Shown piece by piece: positions 47,499 through 60,214 of a stretch of 64,000 nucleotides of DNA (positions are counted from its first letter, which is position 1; the number at the start of each line of letters is the position of its first letter). Below the pieces are notes generated by a model, which had not been told where the DNA came from, did not search any database, and saw only the letters and a program-made list of their open reading frames with translations. The translations under genes and the position numbers were made by a program. Source of the stretch: Rotaria socialis (lineage: Eukaryota > Rotifera > Eurotatoria > Philodinida > Philodinidae); NCBI GenBank assembly GCA_905331475.1, contig CAJNYU010002241.1, positions 1 through 64,000 of the forward strand. The letters are read 5' to 3'.

Positions 47499-49953
47499 AT
47501 GCAACGTCTTTTTATACTGTTTTGTCTCCTTGGTCAATCGTTATCATCACTACCTTATGCCGAATGGGCCCATTATCATATGGTCTGGCTACATAACTCC
47601 CATACTAATCAAGTTGATATACAAGCGATGGTTAATAGTTATCTTGAAAATCGCATTCCAGTTGGCATTGTCAATATTGACTTTCGTTGGGAAACGAACG
47701 TCAATACATTTATGTTCAATCCGACAGGATTTCCATCTGCAAAGGAAATGCTCGATGAATTCCGTCAAAAAGGTATGCACATCGTTCTCTGGATGAATTC
47801 AGTGGTCGATATTGATTCGTCAAACTATGAATATGCTCAAAATCATGGATATCTGTTCAATAAAACGGTCAATTGGGGACATGGGAACGGACGATTATTG
47901 GACTATTTCAATAGAGATGCTGTCAATTGGTGGCACAGTCAGATCAAACAACTGATCGATACTGTTGGCCCAATTCACGCATTTAAAGTAAGAAAATAAA
48001 TCGCGTTATCAAAGTATTGCATGAGACATCACCATTTGGAAAAAGATAAAATATATGTCTGTTCCTATGAGAATACTGTCGTTACTGTAAGCAAAATGTG
48101 TATTGATACAATAGATAGAAAAGTAGCGTTGTGCAGAGAACGAATTCAAATTTCGTTGATGATTCGATGAATGTCATATGTTCTGAGAAAGTCACAATAC
48201 TCTGACGTGACATAACTAGTTGAGTTTAACGTCAGGTGATGAACGTCCTTTTCTACGACACCCCTTATTCCAGTTTGAGCATCGCTGAACAAACATTATG
48301 CCTTAAGACACTAAAATGTGCCTCTCCATTTTGTCGCCACACCCTCCAAGCTCACCTTTTTGCCATATGCCAATGATTTTATTTTAGTGTCTGCTCACTC
48401 CTTGGTTAATGCTGTACGTATATATTTTGCGTCCTTAGGATCTAAATTCATACTAGATCTTAACAATATTAATATAATGGCTATGAAATCCATGTTTTCT
48501 GAAAGAGAGCTGCTTTTTTTTACATTGTGATCACAACATTTCAAGTTTATTGCGTGACCCATTATAGCTGCCTAGTTGTCTATCTATATTGATCTATTTG
48601 AGGGTGATGATGGATCACATCGTCGATAATTCTTGAATTGAATAATTTTGGAAAGATAGAAATATTTCGTTGTTCTAACCAAATATTGATGTTGAAATTA
48701 GAAAATACATTGTTCATGGTAGATGTCTCATTTACTAATGATATAATTCGAAGCATTGACTTGCGCAGAGGATGCACACATCATATTTCACTCAGACATC
48801 TCTCGCATGCTTTCTCATATTCAATTTTCATTTTCATTTTTCAAAGGCTGATTACAGTGATCTATATATAATTGAAGTACTTGATCCAGACGTCACCTGG
48901 TTAAAATACCGAACAGCCTATTACAATGATTCATTTCAAATACTGCGTCAATTAGTTGGCGAAGAGGCTCTAATTATGTCACGGCCTGTTGATTATGATC
49001 TCGATTTTTCACCGCACGACATTGTGTTCATAGGTTGGGTAGGTGATCAACAAGGAACATACGATGGACTTCGAAACGCTCTTCGTTACATGCTCGAAAG
49101 TGGACGTCGTCATTATGTTGGCTTCGGATCGGATATCGGTGGTTATGACACTGATCCAAACGCGGGTCCACTTGGTAGAACCAAAGAATTGTTTCTTCGA
49201 TGGACCGCAGTAGGAGCTCTAAGTTCATTTATGGAGAATGGTGGTGACGGGGAACATTTCCCATGGAAGTTCGACAACGAAACAACGGATATCTATCGAT
49301 CTTGGGTCAACTTACACTATACGCTTGTGCCATATCTATACAGTGAAGGCACAAAAGTTGCTATTTACAGAAATGGTACTCTAATGCAGCCATGTGACGA
49401 CATTGAAGCCTTATTTAGTTATGCTTATTTTCTTGGTCCACATATTTACATTGTGCCGATTCTTCGTGATCCAGTTCCGAATCAAAGTCAACGTGTTTGG
49501 CTTCCAGCATCGCCTAGTGGTAAATGGTTGAATGGATTCAATACGTCGATTGAACATAACCCACATATATTTATCGATGAAGATACAAGTCGTCTCGATC
49601 GAATTCCCATGTATATACAATCCGATTCACTTATTCCGATGTATGATATTGAATATAGTTCATCACTAGATGCGTTTAAATTCGTTCTTTGGGGAGAGGG
49701 AAAATCTATTCACAGAAAAGTCTCAGTGTCCCTATTTACACGTAACGGTCAAGAATGGCTAATTGAATTGGACATTATTCGACAACGATTGACTACTCGA
49801 TGTGTTCGAATGCATACTTCAATAGATGAAAGTCAACAGCAGCAAATATGGAAATGGAAATTTTGTCAGAACCTACATGGGCAGGAACGATGTACGAATA
49901 ATTGGAAAACTCTTGATCATGGTGCATCGATGCAAGTGAAACTTCTAATGTAG
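47499..49953 (+). CDS. Secreted GH31 glycoside hydrolase, barrel only
   Basis: Spliced model of 531 residues: exon 47499-47987, an 859-nt intron, exon 48847-49953. It has a signal peptide (MQRLFILFCLLGQSLSS) and then directly the GH31 barrel (EWAHYHMVWLHNSHTNQ). The nucleophile is the Asp of FKADYSDLY, created by the splice (FK | AD); the acid/base is the Asp of GWVGDQQGTYDGLR; FGSDIGGY and the C-terminal beta-sandwich (LPASPSGKWLNGF) follow. Related algal-type GH31 proteins carry GVDGWKCDG at the nucleophile. The family's usual N-terminal beta-sandwich is absent, yet the signal peptide shows the start is genuine. Probable alpha-glucosidase-like exoenzyme; substrate unknown. AATAAA near 50023. 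Confidence 0.85.
48330..48500 (+). mobile_element. Reverse-transcriptase scrap inside GH31 intron
   Basis: Reads LPYANDFILVSAHSLVNA..ILDLNNINIMAMKSM, which follows the YADD .. L.IN..KT..M order of LINE-type reverse transcriptase, with Asn in place of the first catalytic Asp. Only about 55 residues remain. It is not part of the GH31 coding sequence and explains why this intron is long. Confidence 0.5.
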
Positions 49954-50148
49954 TTTATTTTGAATACTGAAAATGTTTAAGTAGAGACCAAGTTAATTTG
50001 AATTATTAATGTTAGACAAATAAAAATAATACTACAACGAAATACGTGTTTCTCTGTTTCGATTTGAACATAGTTTCTCACCAATATTTGTTCTATAAAT
50101 ATTCTGTTGAAATTCAAGTTGATCATAATCTTAATCCAGCTTGTCTCG

Positions 50149-50200
50149 ATGGTGTGGGTGTCCTACTCTATTAGCTATCAGGATAATCGCTACATACACA
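50149..50200. repeat. Telomere-like TGTGGG block L
   Basis: GGTGTGGGTGTCC with only a weak right arm (ACACAACTACA). Confidence 0.45.
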
Positions 50201-50581
50201 ACTACATTCTCAAGTGTGAATCTTTTGATGAGCATATAATAACATCAGTTCATTAAAAAAAAAATCAGAATCACTTCTTCAATCCATGTGCTAGTCAAGC
50301 TTATCAGCATCTCAAACCATATAATGTGAGCCCTCATTCGAGTGAGTGTGAGTATTTATTTTATGTACTCACACTAGAGAAAATTGACGCTTTTTTCTGT
50401 TCTTCTACTTCTGATCGAACATATGACGATGCATGACAATCTTACATCAATTATGATGAAAATATGAATGCCTCACAGGTACTCTTCGCACATGTCAATG
50501 CTTGGAAAAAGCCAACAGTGTCTATAGAGTTATAAATTTAAAGGAATTTCATACATTGCACAGAATTTTATTCGAATAGAC

Positions 50582-52963
50582 ATGGAAGACGTTATCTCGA
50601 TCGCTTCACTTTACATCGACGAACATACATCAGATGAACTATACGAACTTGTTCGAAATAATTTAACTAATCAACTTGATGCTCGTTTACACTCTCTTTC
50701 TAATCCGATTCAATATTTGACAACTGTACGTTGCTGCGGTGAAGAAGAGTTAACTTTATTAATGGTAGCGGCTCTTAATGGATACAATGAGATAGTGCAG
50801 ATTCTATTTCAACATTGTCCACCTGAGCTTCAGATAGAATTACACGGAAGTGTAGTAATCTCTAAATCAAATGTTATCACTCGTATGACAGCAGTTCAGT
50901 GTGCTTGTTATCGATCGCATTTCGTTGTAGCTAAAACTTTGATTGACATTGGTGGAGCTGATGTCAATCATGACAATGACAAATGGCCAGATTATCCATT
51001 ACTCATTCAAGCTAGCGGCGAGAATCGTCTTGATATAGTTCGTTTTCTTGTTGAAAATGGTTACGCTGACGTTAACAAAACTCAATCAAATGATCGGGAT
51101 CGATGCACTGCTATTATATGGCCTGCTTACAAAGGCTACATCACAATAATCGAATATTTAATCGAAAAGGGTGCTGATATCAACTATTCATGTAAAAACA
51201 GCAATCTTGATGGAACAGTGCCCATCACATTTGCTGTTCTTCTAGGAGATGTAAATGTCATACGATTGCTATGTGATTCAGGTGCGGATACAAAGGCTAC
51301 GTTGAAAAGTGGTAAAACGCTTGTCATGGCTGCTGTCGACCATCAACATTTTGACGTCATCGATTTTCTATTACAGCGATCGATAGCCACCATCGATGAT
51401 CTCGAACTTGCTGCTAATCTATCAATCAATCACTTACAAAAAGCATCGAAGATCATCAATGTTGCTTTCGAATATCGTGCATCGAATAACATTCCAAAAA
51501 ATTGTGTAGAACCTAATATTACCTACGAGTTTTATCGAGAATGTCAAACATTGGAAGAATTCGAGATTATCAAAAATGATCCCGACAGGATGTGGATTGA
51601 AGCAGCGCTCGTTCGAGAACGTATTTTGCTTCCAAGAAATGATTCTTCTTTAATCAGACCATTGTTGGATCGCGGCGATGTATTAGCGTCCAGAGACGAA
51701 TTTGATAAATGCTTTCATTTGTGGGTTCATGCATTTCGCCTATACCAAACTATGCAGATAACCACTAATATTCATCGATTTATATGGTTATTTTGTAAAA
51801 TGCTTACTAAAAATCAGTCAATTCCTATTGATCAATTTTTAACAGTTTGTTATCTTTTTTTCGAACCATCGCAAACCAGATATATGAATAATGATATACA
51901 GAATGCGTTATGTCTTGTTATTATTGCAACGAAGGTAAAATATTCTTTACAATTGAATAAATCTAAGTTATTTTTATTTTCAAGATTCTTGAACGACAGG
52001 TAACAAAAAGCGAAGAACGATCGTTGATATTTCGATGGATTTCCAAATTATGCCAGCGAAATCTAGTAGCTAAAAATGGAGAAACTCTGCTTCATTTCTG
52101 CGTGGATATTTGTACTAATCGGCATCTTAACTGGCGTCCTAATGATATTCGATCACACCTTCAGTAAGTTAACATTCTAACTTAAGGGAATCATTATGAA
52201 TGCAATTTTGATAAAATGGTAGATGAAATGCTTTTTTCAATAGATATAATTGTGTCTATTGTATTTGTTAGAAGTTTGGTCTTTTCGGGATGTCTTTAAA
52301 AAAATTTCATTGCAAGCTATGCCGTTCAAGAATTGAATCACTATATAGTATAGAAATCTGATCATGGAGAGCAATAGTCGGTTATATTACATGATCATTG
52401 CCAATGAAGAATTACTTCATAACAGTAGTTGACGAAAGGCCTTCCTTCTCCAAATGTTTCCCGTGATCTATTCACTCTTCGACACTAGACAAAAGAATAA
52501 GTTGCAACAAGATGGCATTGACTTTTACAAAGATTGCAGCATAACTAAAACCTTTCTAAATATTTTTTGTTCAAGATTTCCAAATGTGCCTGCTCTTCAA
52601 TTATTACTTGCATGTGGAAGTCATTGGCTAGATTTAGACGCTGCCGAACGAACTTTTGGTTGTACAGCATTGCATTTAGCTTGCCAACAATTCGAAGTGT
52701 CAGTGATTGTCAAATGTCTGATACACGCCGGTGCTCATCTCGATTGTGTCAATGATGAAGGCCAAACTCCAATAGAATGCGCAGACGATATTGCCATAAG
52801 AGCTCTCTTCAATACTCAGAACGTTCCACGTCGTCTAAAATGCATATGTGCACGGCTTATTGCCGATAAAAGACTCAATATTGCCGAGAACGATCTATTC
52901 AAACCATATCTACAAAAATTTATTTTAATGCATGACAATCGAAGAACTAAATTCAAGTGCTAG
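50582..52963 (+). CDS. FEM1 homologue, CUL2 E3 ligase substrate receptor
   Basis: Spliced model of 639 residues: exons 50582-51934, 51985-52163 and 52576-52963, introns 50 and 412 nt. The length matches animal FEM1 (about 620-670). The N-terminal half has six to seven ankyrin repeats (LTLLMVAALNGYNEIVQIL; TAVQCACYRSHFVVAKTL; TAIIWPAYKGYITIIEYL; PITFAVLLGDVNVIRLL). Then comes the TPR-like FEM1 block, EIIKNDPDRMWIEAALVRERILLPRN .. LLDRGDVLASRDEFDKCFHLWVHA, and two further ankyrin repeats (TALHLACQQFEVSVIVKCL). It ends with the family signature LKCICARLIADKRL..NDLFKPYLQKFILMH. FEM1 proteins recognise C-terminal degrons (often Arg-ending) for ubiquitination by CUL2-RING ligases. All three parts join in frame. 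Confidence 0.92.
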
Positions 52964-53097
52964 GATCGTTAAAAGCATGTAGAATTCGTATAGATCGAGG
53001 ATCTACATTCTAATTTTATCGCATAGTCTTTCTTCCTAGTCATATATGCAGGTTGCGTTTGTTCTACTTGATTTTTTTTCTCGGAAGATTGTCTTTT

Positions 53098-53168
53098 TGG
53101 GTGTGGGTGATTCTGAATAGAAGACTGACGGGCATTCACACTCAAACCCGCATCCACACACTCAAACC
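53098..53168. repeat. Telomere-like hairpin M
   Basis: TTGGGTGTGGGTGA on the left; CATTCACACTCAAACCCGC and CACACACTCAAACC on the right. Confidence 0.65.
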
Positions 53169-53743
53169 TAAAAACCTGAACCTCTAGAATAACAGTATGT
53201 GTCACATGCTTGACGCAGAATGTCCAAAGGTAAATATATCAAATGACGGTTCGGCGAACACTTTTCGAGACACAGCATACGAAAACAGAAACCTTTCGTG
53301 TAGGATGTTTTTATTCAAATTCATTCGAGGCAAAAATGAAATACTTGCTTTTCAAATATTGCTGCAAGGCACAGAAAGGATTATCGAAATCATTTGAAGC
53401 GTAATACCGTTTATGAATAATATCTGAAGTGTATATAATGACTCATTGTATAGCACACACTTCACACGAAACATGCATATAAAAAGTGCGATGATAGCTT
53501 AATATCGCAGTTTATGGTGAGTAGATCGGATTTTTTCTACTTTTGATTATGACTTGACAGGTTTGTAGGTAGAAACGTTAATAAGCACAGCTGATCAGTC
53601 TAGTTTTCGATTTTTCTGTGTATGGGAGGCTCTACGGCCGATAACTGGAGAACAATTTAGATTAGAACTTGTTCGGTATGTAAGTGCGTACTGCAAGTGT
53701 GACTATCCGTCTCGATGAGTCTGACTTTTCTTTAACCTAATCA

Positions 53744-53762
53744 ACACCCACAGCCACACCCT
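53744..53762. repeat. One-sided CCCACA block N
   Basis: CAACACCCACAGCCACACCC just upstream of the small secreted protein gene. Confidence 0.45.
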
Positions 53763-53867
53763 TTTGCGTGCTTTTGTTTTTCTAAAATGAACGGAAGAAA
53801 TTAGTATGAATCTTTATTCATATAGATAATTCACACATCCTTATCAACAATAACAACAAGAAAAAAC

Positions 53868-54224
53868 ATGCATCCAACACTGATTTTTCTTCTGGTAGTG
53901 TCTATCGTTGGTTCAGCTCAGTCGCAGACATGGGCTGGCACTTACACGGCTGATCCATCATGCAACACGGCAAATTGCTGCTGTTTTAGTGGACAAATAG
54001 TGGTAATAAAAACTCCGCCAAATACCTATGGACTTACCTCCAAGGTGGCTGGTATGTGTTTTATGTTCACCAGCATATCAGGCAGCACCACTTTAACCGG
54101 TTATACGGGGTCTTTAACGATGTCAGGTGTCCCTATTTATTTGCAACTTAGCCCTGATAGTCGCAACATCACTGCAACTAGTCCATTGTCATCAACATGC
54201 ATTGCCCGAGCAACCAAAGTTTAG
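53868..54224 (+). CDS. Small secreted Cys-rich protein
   Basis: 118 residues with a clear signal peptide (MHPTLIFLLVVSIVGSAQSQ), then TWAGTYTADPSCNTANCCCFSGQIVVIKTP and a beta-rich body with Thr/Ser/Gly-rich strands. Six to seven Cys, including a CCC run. No intron. AATAAA lies 10 bp after the stop. The pattern suggests an extracellular beta-barrel or lectin-like protein, but I recognise no family. Confidence 0.7.
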   Translation: MHPTLIFLLVVSIVGSAQSQTWAGTYTADPSCNTANCCCFSGQIVVIKTPPNTYGLTSKVAGMCFMFTSISGSTTLTGYTGSLTMSGVPIYLQLSPDSRNITATSPLSSTCIARATKV

Positions 54225-54462
54225 CCCCACCAAATAAAATGTTGACATTATAGTATTCTTTACTACAGCTCCGATCGTTGCGTCAATGAACGTCTCGAAA
54301 AAGTGAGTTACCTATACCCTCCGAACTATCTTCCATATTTATTGTGTATTAATTTGCATATGCTATATTGTTTCTCTATTTGCTCACTTTTTAATAAAAT
54401 ATTTATCTCTTTGATCAAAATATGATTCCGCAAGAAGCTGCACATTTATAAGAAGCTTATCT

Positions 54463-54510
54463 AGGGTGTGGGGTATAAGCTTATTGCTTGAAAGTTCACG
54501 CTCACACCCA
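54463..54510. repeat. Telomere-like hairpin O
   Basis: GGGTGTGGGGT at the left, CGCTCACACCCA at the right, loop about 27 bp. Confidence 0.65.
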
Positions 54511-55557
54511 AAAAGCGGCGCTGTTTATATTTGTTTGATTTGAATTTAAAAAAAACGTAAACGCTATTAAATAGAAAAATATCAAAAGTTTAATTAGTTA
54601 TCTACGTACAGAAGTCAATATTTTTCAACTGATGCCAAATCAACTTGATGATTACCGTTGGAGATCATATATTCACTGTGCACTTGAGGATACATTTCGA
54701 GTATAGAATGGAAAAAATACGGATATAGTCTATCCATCAATGCATTCTACACTGTATCCCGATGGACAATATTAACAATAAGATTATTCTTTTAGTTATG
54801 AAATCTGCATCTGAATGGTATGCTAATGCTGGGATTCTTTCTCTACATTTATGAAGAAACTTCCTAAAGAACAGAAATCAATACGTAAAAATCGTCTTTC
54901 AAAGAAGCTGCAGTCTGACGATTGAAAGTTACCAGCTAGAGCAATTGCAAGGACTACTCATTATTCTACTCATTCGATTAAAGAAAAAATGTCCGCATCT
55001 AAACTAGGCACTTGAGTATTTTTACATAAATGATTATTTATGTATATCTAGTTTCATGCAGCTGTTTTAATCATTCATGAAAGAAATTATCTTTGTGTTT
55101 ACATTTATGAGAGGTTATCAAAAAAAAAGAAGTCAAGCGATCTTTTTGTTGTTATTTATAATCAAAGTGAAAATGAATTCACAACGAAAATCTTAGTTTC
55201 ATCATCTTCGTAAATGAAAGTATTCTATGCGTATATGCATATAATTTATAAGATGCAAAAGAAATCTCGCGAATCACTATATTAATGCGGTACTTCGAAC
55301 ATGATTTGGCTCTTGATTGTCTTACTGAATTTAAATCTTTTAATCGATGCAGTTATTCGGATTGTATTGAATTCAAACAAGAATCGTTCTTTTCCTTAAG
55401 ACACTATTGAAAAGCTGAAAAATAACTGCTATAGAGAAAATTTATTTGTCAAAGATTAAACATATTACAAAGAAAACACTCCATTCGTTGATCTATAACA
55501 GAAGTTAATGTGAAGATTGTTTTCAATTTTGTACATTGATATAAAAATACAAATTCT

Positions 55558-56118
55558 TCAGACCTTGAACAAAGCATAAAAAAGAAAATAGGCAAAACAG
55601 AGCATGATTAATATTTTTGTTGTGTTTTCGGGGAAGTCTTCATTTGAATTATTTGACTAAAACGAAAAAGTACGAATTCAATATTTTAATATAAATTAGA
55701 GTTAAAAACTTACCTTAGCCGATGTTGTCTCATCATGTTTTTCTATATTTATATCATTTGTTTCCACTTTTTCTGCGATAAATGAAAAATTTTCCTTTGA
55801 TAATGATATTCGTTTAGTGAAAGGTTGATGTAATGGACTCATTATAAGTAACCGTTGAACAAACCAAATTAATTTTGCATAAGTTGGTAGACTCAATGAG
55901 CATAATACACAATCACGATGACAGATTATTTTACCGCAAATTTGACGACTAAATGTTTCTTGAATTTTTGTTAAAATTTCATCCGCTGTTTTACCGATCA
56001 TAAATGATACTGGATGATCAAAATCGAATGATAATAATTTTCCAGCAAGATTTGGGCCTAATTCATCGTGAAGAAGACTTGTGAATGTCATTCGATTCAT
56101 ATAAAACCAATTGTTCAT
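55558..56118 (-). CDS. Tail-anchored protein of unknown function
   Basis: Spliced model of 167 residues: exon 56118-55714, a 57-nt intron (gtaagt..gttttag), exon 55656-55558. The soluble part contains DELGPNLAGKLLSFDFDHPVSFM and a Cys/His cluster CGKIICHRDCVLC that might bind metal. The second exon supplies SNNSNEDFPENTTKILIMLCFAYFLFYALFKV-stop, a single C-terminal hydrophobic segment with a short end, the layout of a tail-anchored membrane protein. Family not recognised. Confidence 0.62.
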
Positions 56119-56405
56119 TGTTAATGATAAAATATTGTTTTGAAGAATAATATATTGAATAGAAGAAATGAATGATATCTGTGGGATACCTCATCCTCTT
56201 TATATAATCATTGGAACAATGAACATCCGTCAATTTTTGAATAGCTTAATGAATCAATAATAGACAATGGCACCGATCTATTGTCATTGTAGGAATATCT
56301 ATTCAATAGGCAGCATAGGAAGGTCGTCTTTTTTCTCTTAATTGACTTCATCCGAGAGATTGATCCGCCCGAATAATACTCATCCATCGATTCATCTTGA
56401 ACCAT

Positions 56406-58502
56406 AGTGTCTGTTCAAGATTTATTATGCTTGAAAATTTATTTCAAGTACCATTTTAAGATTATATTGATCTTTATGAAACGACTTTCTGCCGCTGAAA
56501 ATATAAAGGTTCATATCCATTTACTTGTGCATGACAAATGACATGACGCTTCTCTGTTCTAGAACTCGAAAAAGATCAGTGCAACATGTGTTCAACAATT
56601 TCTTTTTTATATTTCAATTTCCTGAATCTATCGAACATAAATTTACTTGATTGACTCCAGCATATTGAATACACTAGCATTACTATCAGTAACTCCTGAA
56701 ATTGTTTTGTTCATTCAGGAATAAGTGCATTATTTGATTTGATTTCAAGTGCAAACAGCGGTACGCTTAACGATCAATGAATAATATTATCAGCAGCATA
56801 ATTGACAACGATACGACTGTTGAAAAAATGAATCAAAATAAGCATGAATCACATATGGAAGTTGTTTCATTTTTTTTTCTTGCCCGTTTCCTCCAGCAAT
56901 CGCAAAACCTGATGATTATTCAAATGCATAGTAACATAACTCTATTGAGTGTTAAAATCGAAAATGTAAATGTTTTTGGAAGTAGAATCACAGTCAATTT
57001 CCTACGGATTATTGAATTACCAGGACTAGATGAAACGAATTTTCTTTCAAGATTGAACCTCCAAGAACGAGACCTGTTTTATTTTTGACCACTAACTGTC
57101 GTAGTTCTTATCATATTCAGGCCAATTACTTGAAAATAAAATTATTTGGCTCGGTTCTGTATTATGTGATTCATCAGAGAAATAGAAAATTTTATAAGAA
57201 TAATTATTAGCTTAAGTTAACGATTTTTGATGTTTAAAAAATTACAGAAAAAAGTGATGTAACGAAAGTCACATACAACAGAACTGAATTCCATGATTTC
57301 CTCTATCTGCTACTGCTACACGAATATTTCAATTCGATGAGTCAATGAGTGCATGTGAAGGTAAATAAAACTTGAGGGTGTGGGTGTGTAGTAGTAGTGG
57401 TGCCAGAATTTTTTGATCTGCAGGGATGAACCCTCTCATTCAGCTTTCTGCTAGGGGAGGGGCAACGAAATTGTGTATAAATTAAAAATATTTAATTACT
57501 AGATGAATCTTTTTTTGAATACCTATTTCTTTTCTTATCTAAAAACGTCGATAATTACTGTTTTATTTATTTTGAATGAATTAAAACGTCTTCGAGGAAG
57601 TGGAAGTCATGTGTGAAGAAATAATAATAAAGGGTTAAACAATATCTGGATGCATATGCTTCAAGGTTACATTTAGATGGCCCACTTGAAATATATGAAA
57701 ATTGTCATTAATGAGATGAAATGACAAGAAAATCGTTCAAATGATAGCAATTGGAAAAAATTTAATTTTTCTAATTTACTGTCAATAAAAAAAAATGATA
57801 TCAATCAAAATATCCTCATGAATAACTATCAACAAAATCTAAAAAATACAATCCTGTATCGAAGAACTTGACGATTGTAATGAAAATCATTAGATTGGTC
57901 TTTTTCTCCGGACATTTCTTTTAAATAGAAGATGAATTACAAACAATAATAACAGTACAATAAAGTGGTGATACATTTTTTTCTCAATAGGATGAAGTTG
58001 ATAAAGATTTTCTTTCACATGAACTTGAATAGGCGCTAAGCAAAAACTAAAAGAATGTTCCTATTTACAATCTCAACGTAAAATATAAAGAAAGCGGGCG
58101 ATAGAGTACCATCGTTGGAATACAGTCCGATAGGTGTAACCTTTGACGAGGAATCGTTTGGTAACAGAATAATGCTTTTCGCAATGGTCTGAAGCTTGAA
58201 ATGATGGTACGAATCACAAAATGACCAATAGGGTGTGCGTTTGAAAATTCAGGTGAAGCTAAGACTATGACCGATCCTACACCCCGACATATATGCCGAT
58301 GAAATTTTTTCAAGCTGAATATGTTTCAAGAGTTATTACAAGAGAAAAAAAGGTCATATTTTTCATCAGTTTCAGTACATATCTAGTTCCTATATATATA
58401 AATCAATAGTTGAACAAATTTCAGAATCGATATGGTATAAGAAAAATAAAGACAATCAGTTCTAATTTAATCTACATAGAAAATTTCTATACAAAATCAT
58501 AT
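56406..58502. other. Intergenic, one TGTGGG block, no gene supported
   Basis: A GGGTGTGGGTGTG block lies at 57375-57391. Several frames of 80-100 codons (56777-57088 plus, 58065-58313 minus) have no domain and no splice support, and I do not call them genes. Confidence 0.4.
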
Positions 58503-60214
58503 TCATAAACAAACAGTAAATGTATTATAATTCCGATGTCCGTAGAATGGAGTCAATTTCCATTTCAAAGGCGTCTTGGCAGATATCCATACGGATATGC
58601 TCGAACAAGAGTCGAATTCAGTGATACAATTTGTTTTGAAAAGCCATAGATATGGCAAATGTACACCATCGAGTAGAATGTCGAGACAATCATAATATTC
58701 AGTAGTCGTTGGAAGTTTAATTTTGAGTGAATGAAGATTAGGAAAGCATTGCACAAGCGCAATGACAGCCTCCAATGATGCAATTCTATTATTTTCTAAG
58801 ATCAAATGTAATACATTGGAATAAATAGTTGAACTTTTCAATAATGTGAATTGGTCAAATAATGTTAGCATCTGAATATTTTTGATTGAAAGTAACGAAA
58901 CTATTTTAACATCGGCTGCTGTCAAATGACGAAGTCGAGGAAATTTCATATTATCATCAGAAGAAACATTGCATTTGGATAGAACATTGAGCATGCGAAT
59001 ATTTGGAAAACGTCGTGATACATTTGTGCACGGCACATCGACAGTTAAATATCGAACATTTGGACAAATACTAATCGTATCATCATCAGCTAATAGCGAT
59101 ACGTCAAGTTGTTCAAATGACCATGGAATCGTGTACAAATAGTTATCGGAACGGTTCAATTTCGGTTTACACGTTAGAGGCCAACGTTTGCTGAGCGTCG
59201 CAAAAGTCTACAAAAACATGATGATGAAAATATCGTATACACAAATGAATAATTTACCTGGATATTGATAGCATACGCTGTCTTAATGAAACAATGAAAA
59301 TGACGAAGTTGAGGCATGAATTCAGAAAATAACATCTCCATTTGATTGCCTTCTATGAATTTTTGATCTTTACTAACCCACTGTTTTACATCGATTACGA
59401 ATTTCTCGACTCCAGCTAGAGACATTACAATTCCACGTAAATGATCCAATGTAAGTGCCACTTTTTGATCGGTCGTTATTTGAAATTCAATCAAATGTGA
59501 CATTAATTGTTGTGGCCAAAATCGTGGTATTGATGATCGTTTACATGCAGTAGATAGGCGTATAGTAACATTCAGAAAGATCAAATTAGGCGTTAGACCA
59601 TCGAACAATATAAACAGATCGTCAACTGTCTGCAATGTAATGGTGAGTCGTTTGAGATTTAGTTTCGGACGTTGTTGTTTATCGAGAACGATGCCTTCTC
59701 TTATACTCAATTCAAGTTCTGTAAGAGAATTCAAATTATTATTGAACAATAAATTGCGCATGTATTCGATTTTCGAATAATCAATTGACGAGCCATTATT
59801 ATTCCATTCAGCTTTGACGATACGTAAAGATCGTAATAACTCGAATCTTCTTAGATCAAATTCTAAATTTGAGATATCCGAAGTGGTGCATTCGAGTAGT
59901 GACAATTGGTGAACATGGTTAAAACGAAAATTGAGTATTGAACTAAATGCATCGAAAAAGATTTTAATTTGTGTGGGCATAGAAACATTGCTTATCGTTA
60001 GAGTCAACGGTTGAATACGTTTAGTAACCAATAGATTTAGATAAACTTGAAGATCCGTATAAGAACATTTGGATAAATCGATCGTTAGATGATATTCGGT
60101 TATACAAGAAAACATACGAAAGTCATAACTGAGAAAAGCGTTGATTACTTGTATGGGAGACAAAAAACGACAAATCATGAGAATAATTTCATTAGGCAAA
60201 TCATTAAAATGCAT
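58503..60214 (-). CDS. F-box protein with LRR-like body
   Basis: Spliced model of 553 residues: exon 60214-59258, a 50-nt intron 59208-59257 (gtaaat..tgtag), exon 59207-58503. The N-terminus MHFNDLPNEIILMICRFLSP is a textbook F-box (LP.E....I..FL). The body repeats 'L..L.L....' patterns (LRSLRIVKAEW, LTELELSIREG, LKRLTITLQTV, LHSLKIKLP), indicating degenerate leucine-rich repeats. F-box proteins link substrates to SKP1-CUL1 ubiquitin ligases; F-box/LRR families are expanded in bdelloids as I recall. Substrate unknown. Confidence 0.82.

Noticed and set aside
52454-52575. Upstream extension of the last FEM1 exon from an in-frame ATG
   Set aside because: The FEM1 alignment continues only through an acceptor at 52575; the extension is intron sequence open by chance.
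56208-56405. 65-codon minus frame with Lys/Ser-rich start
   Set aside because: Possible small protein, but no domain and no splice link to the neighbour at 55558-56118.
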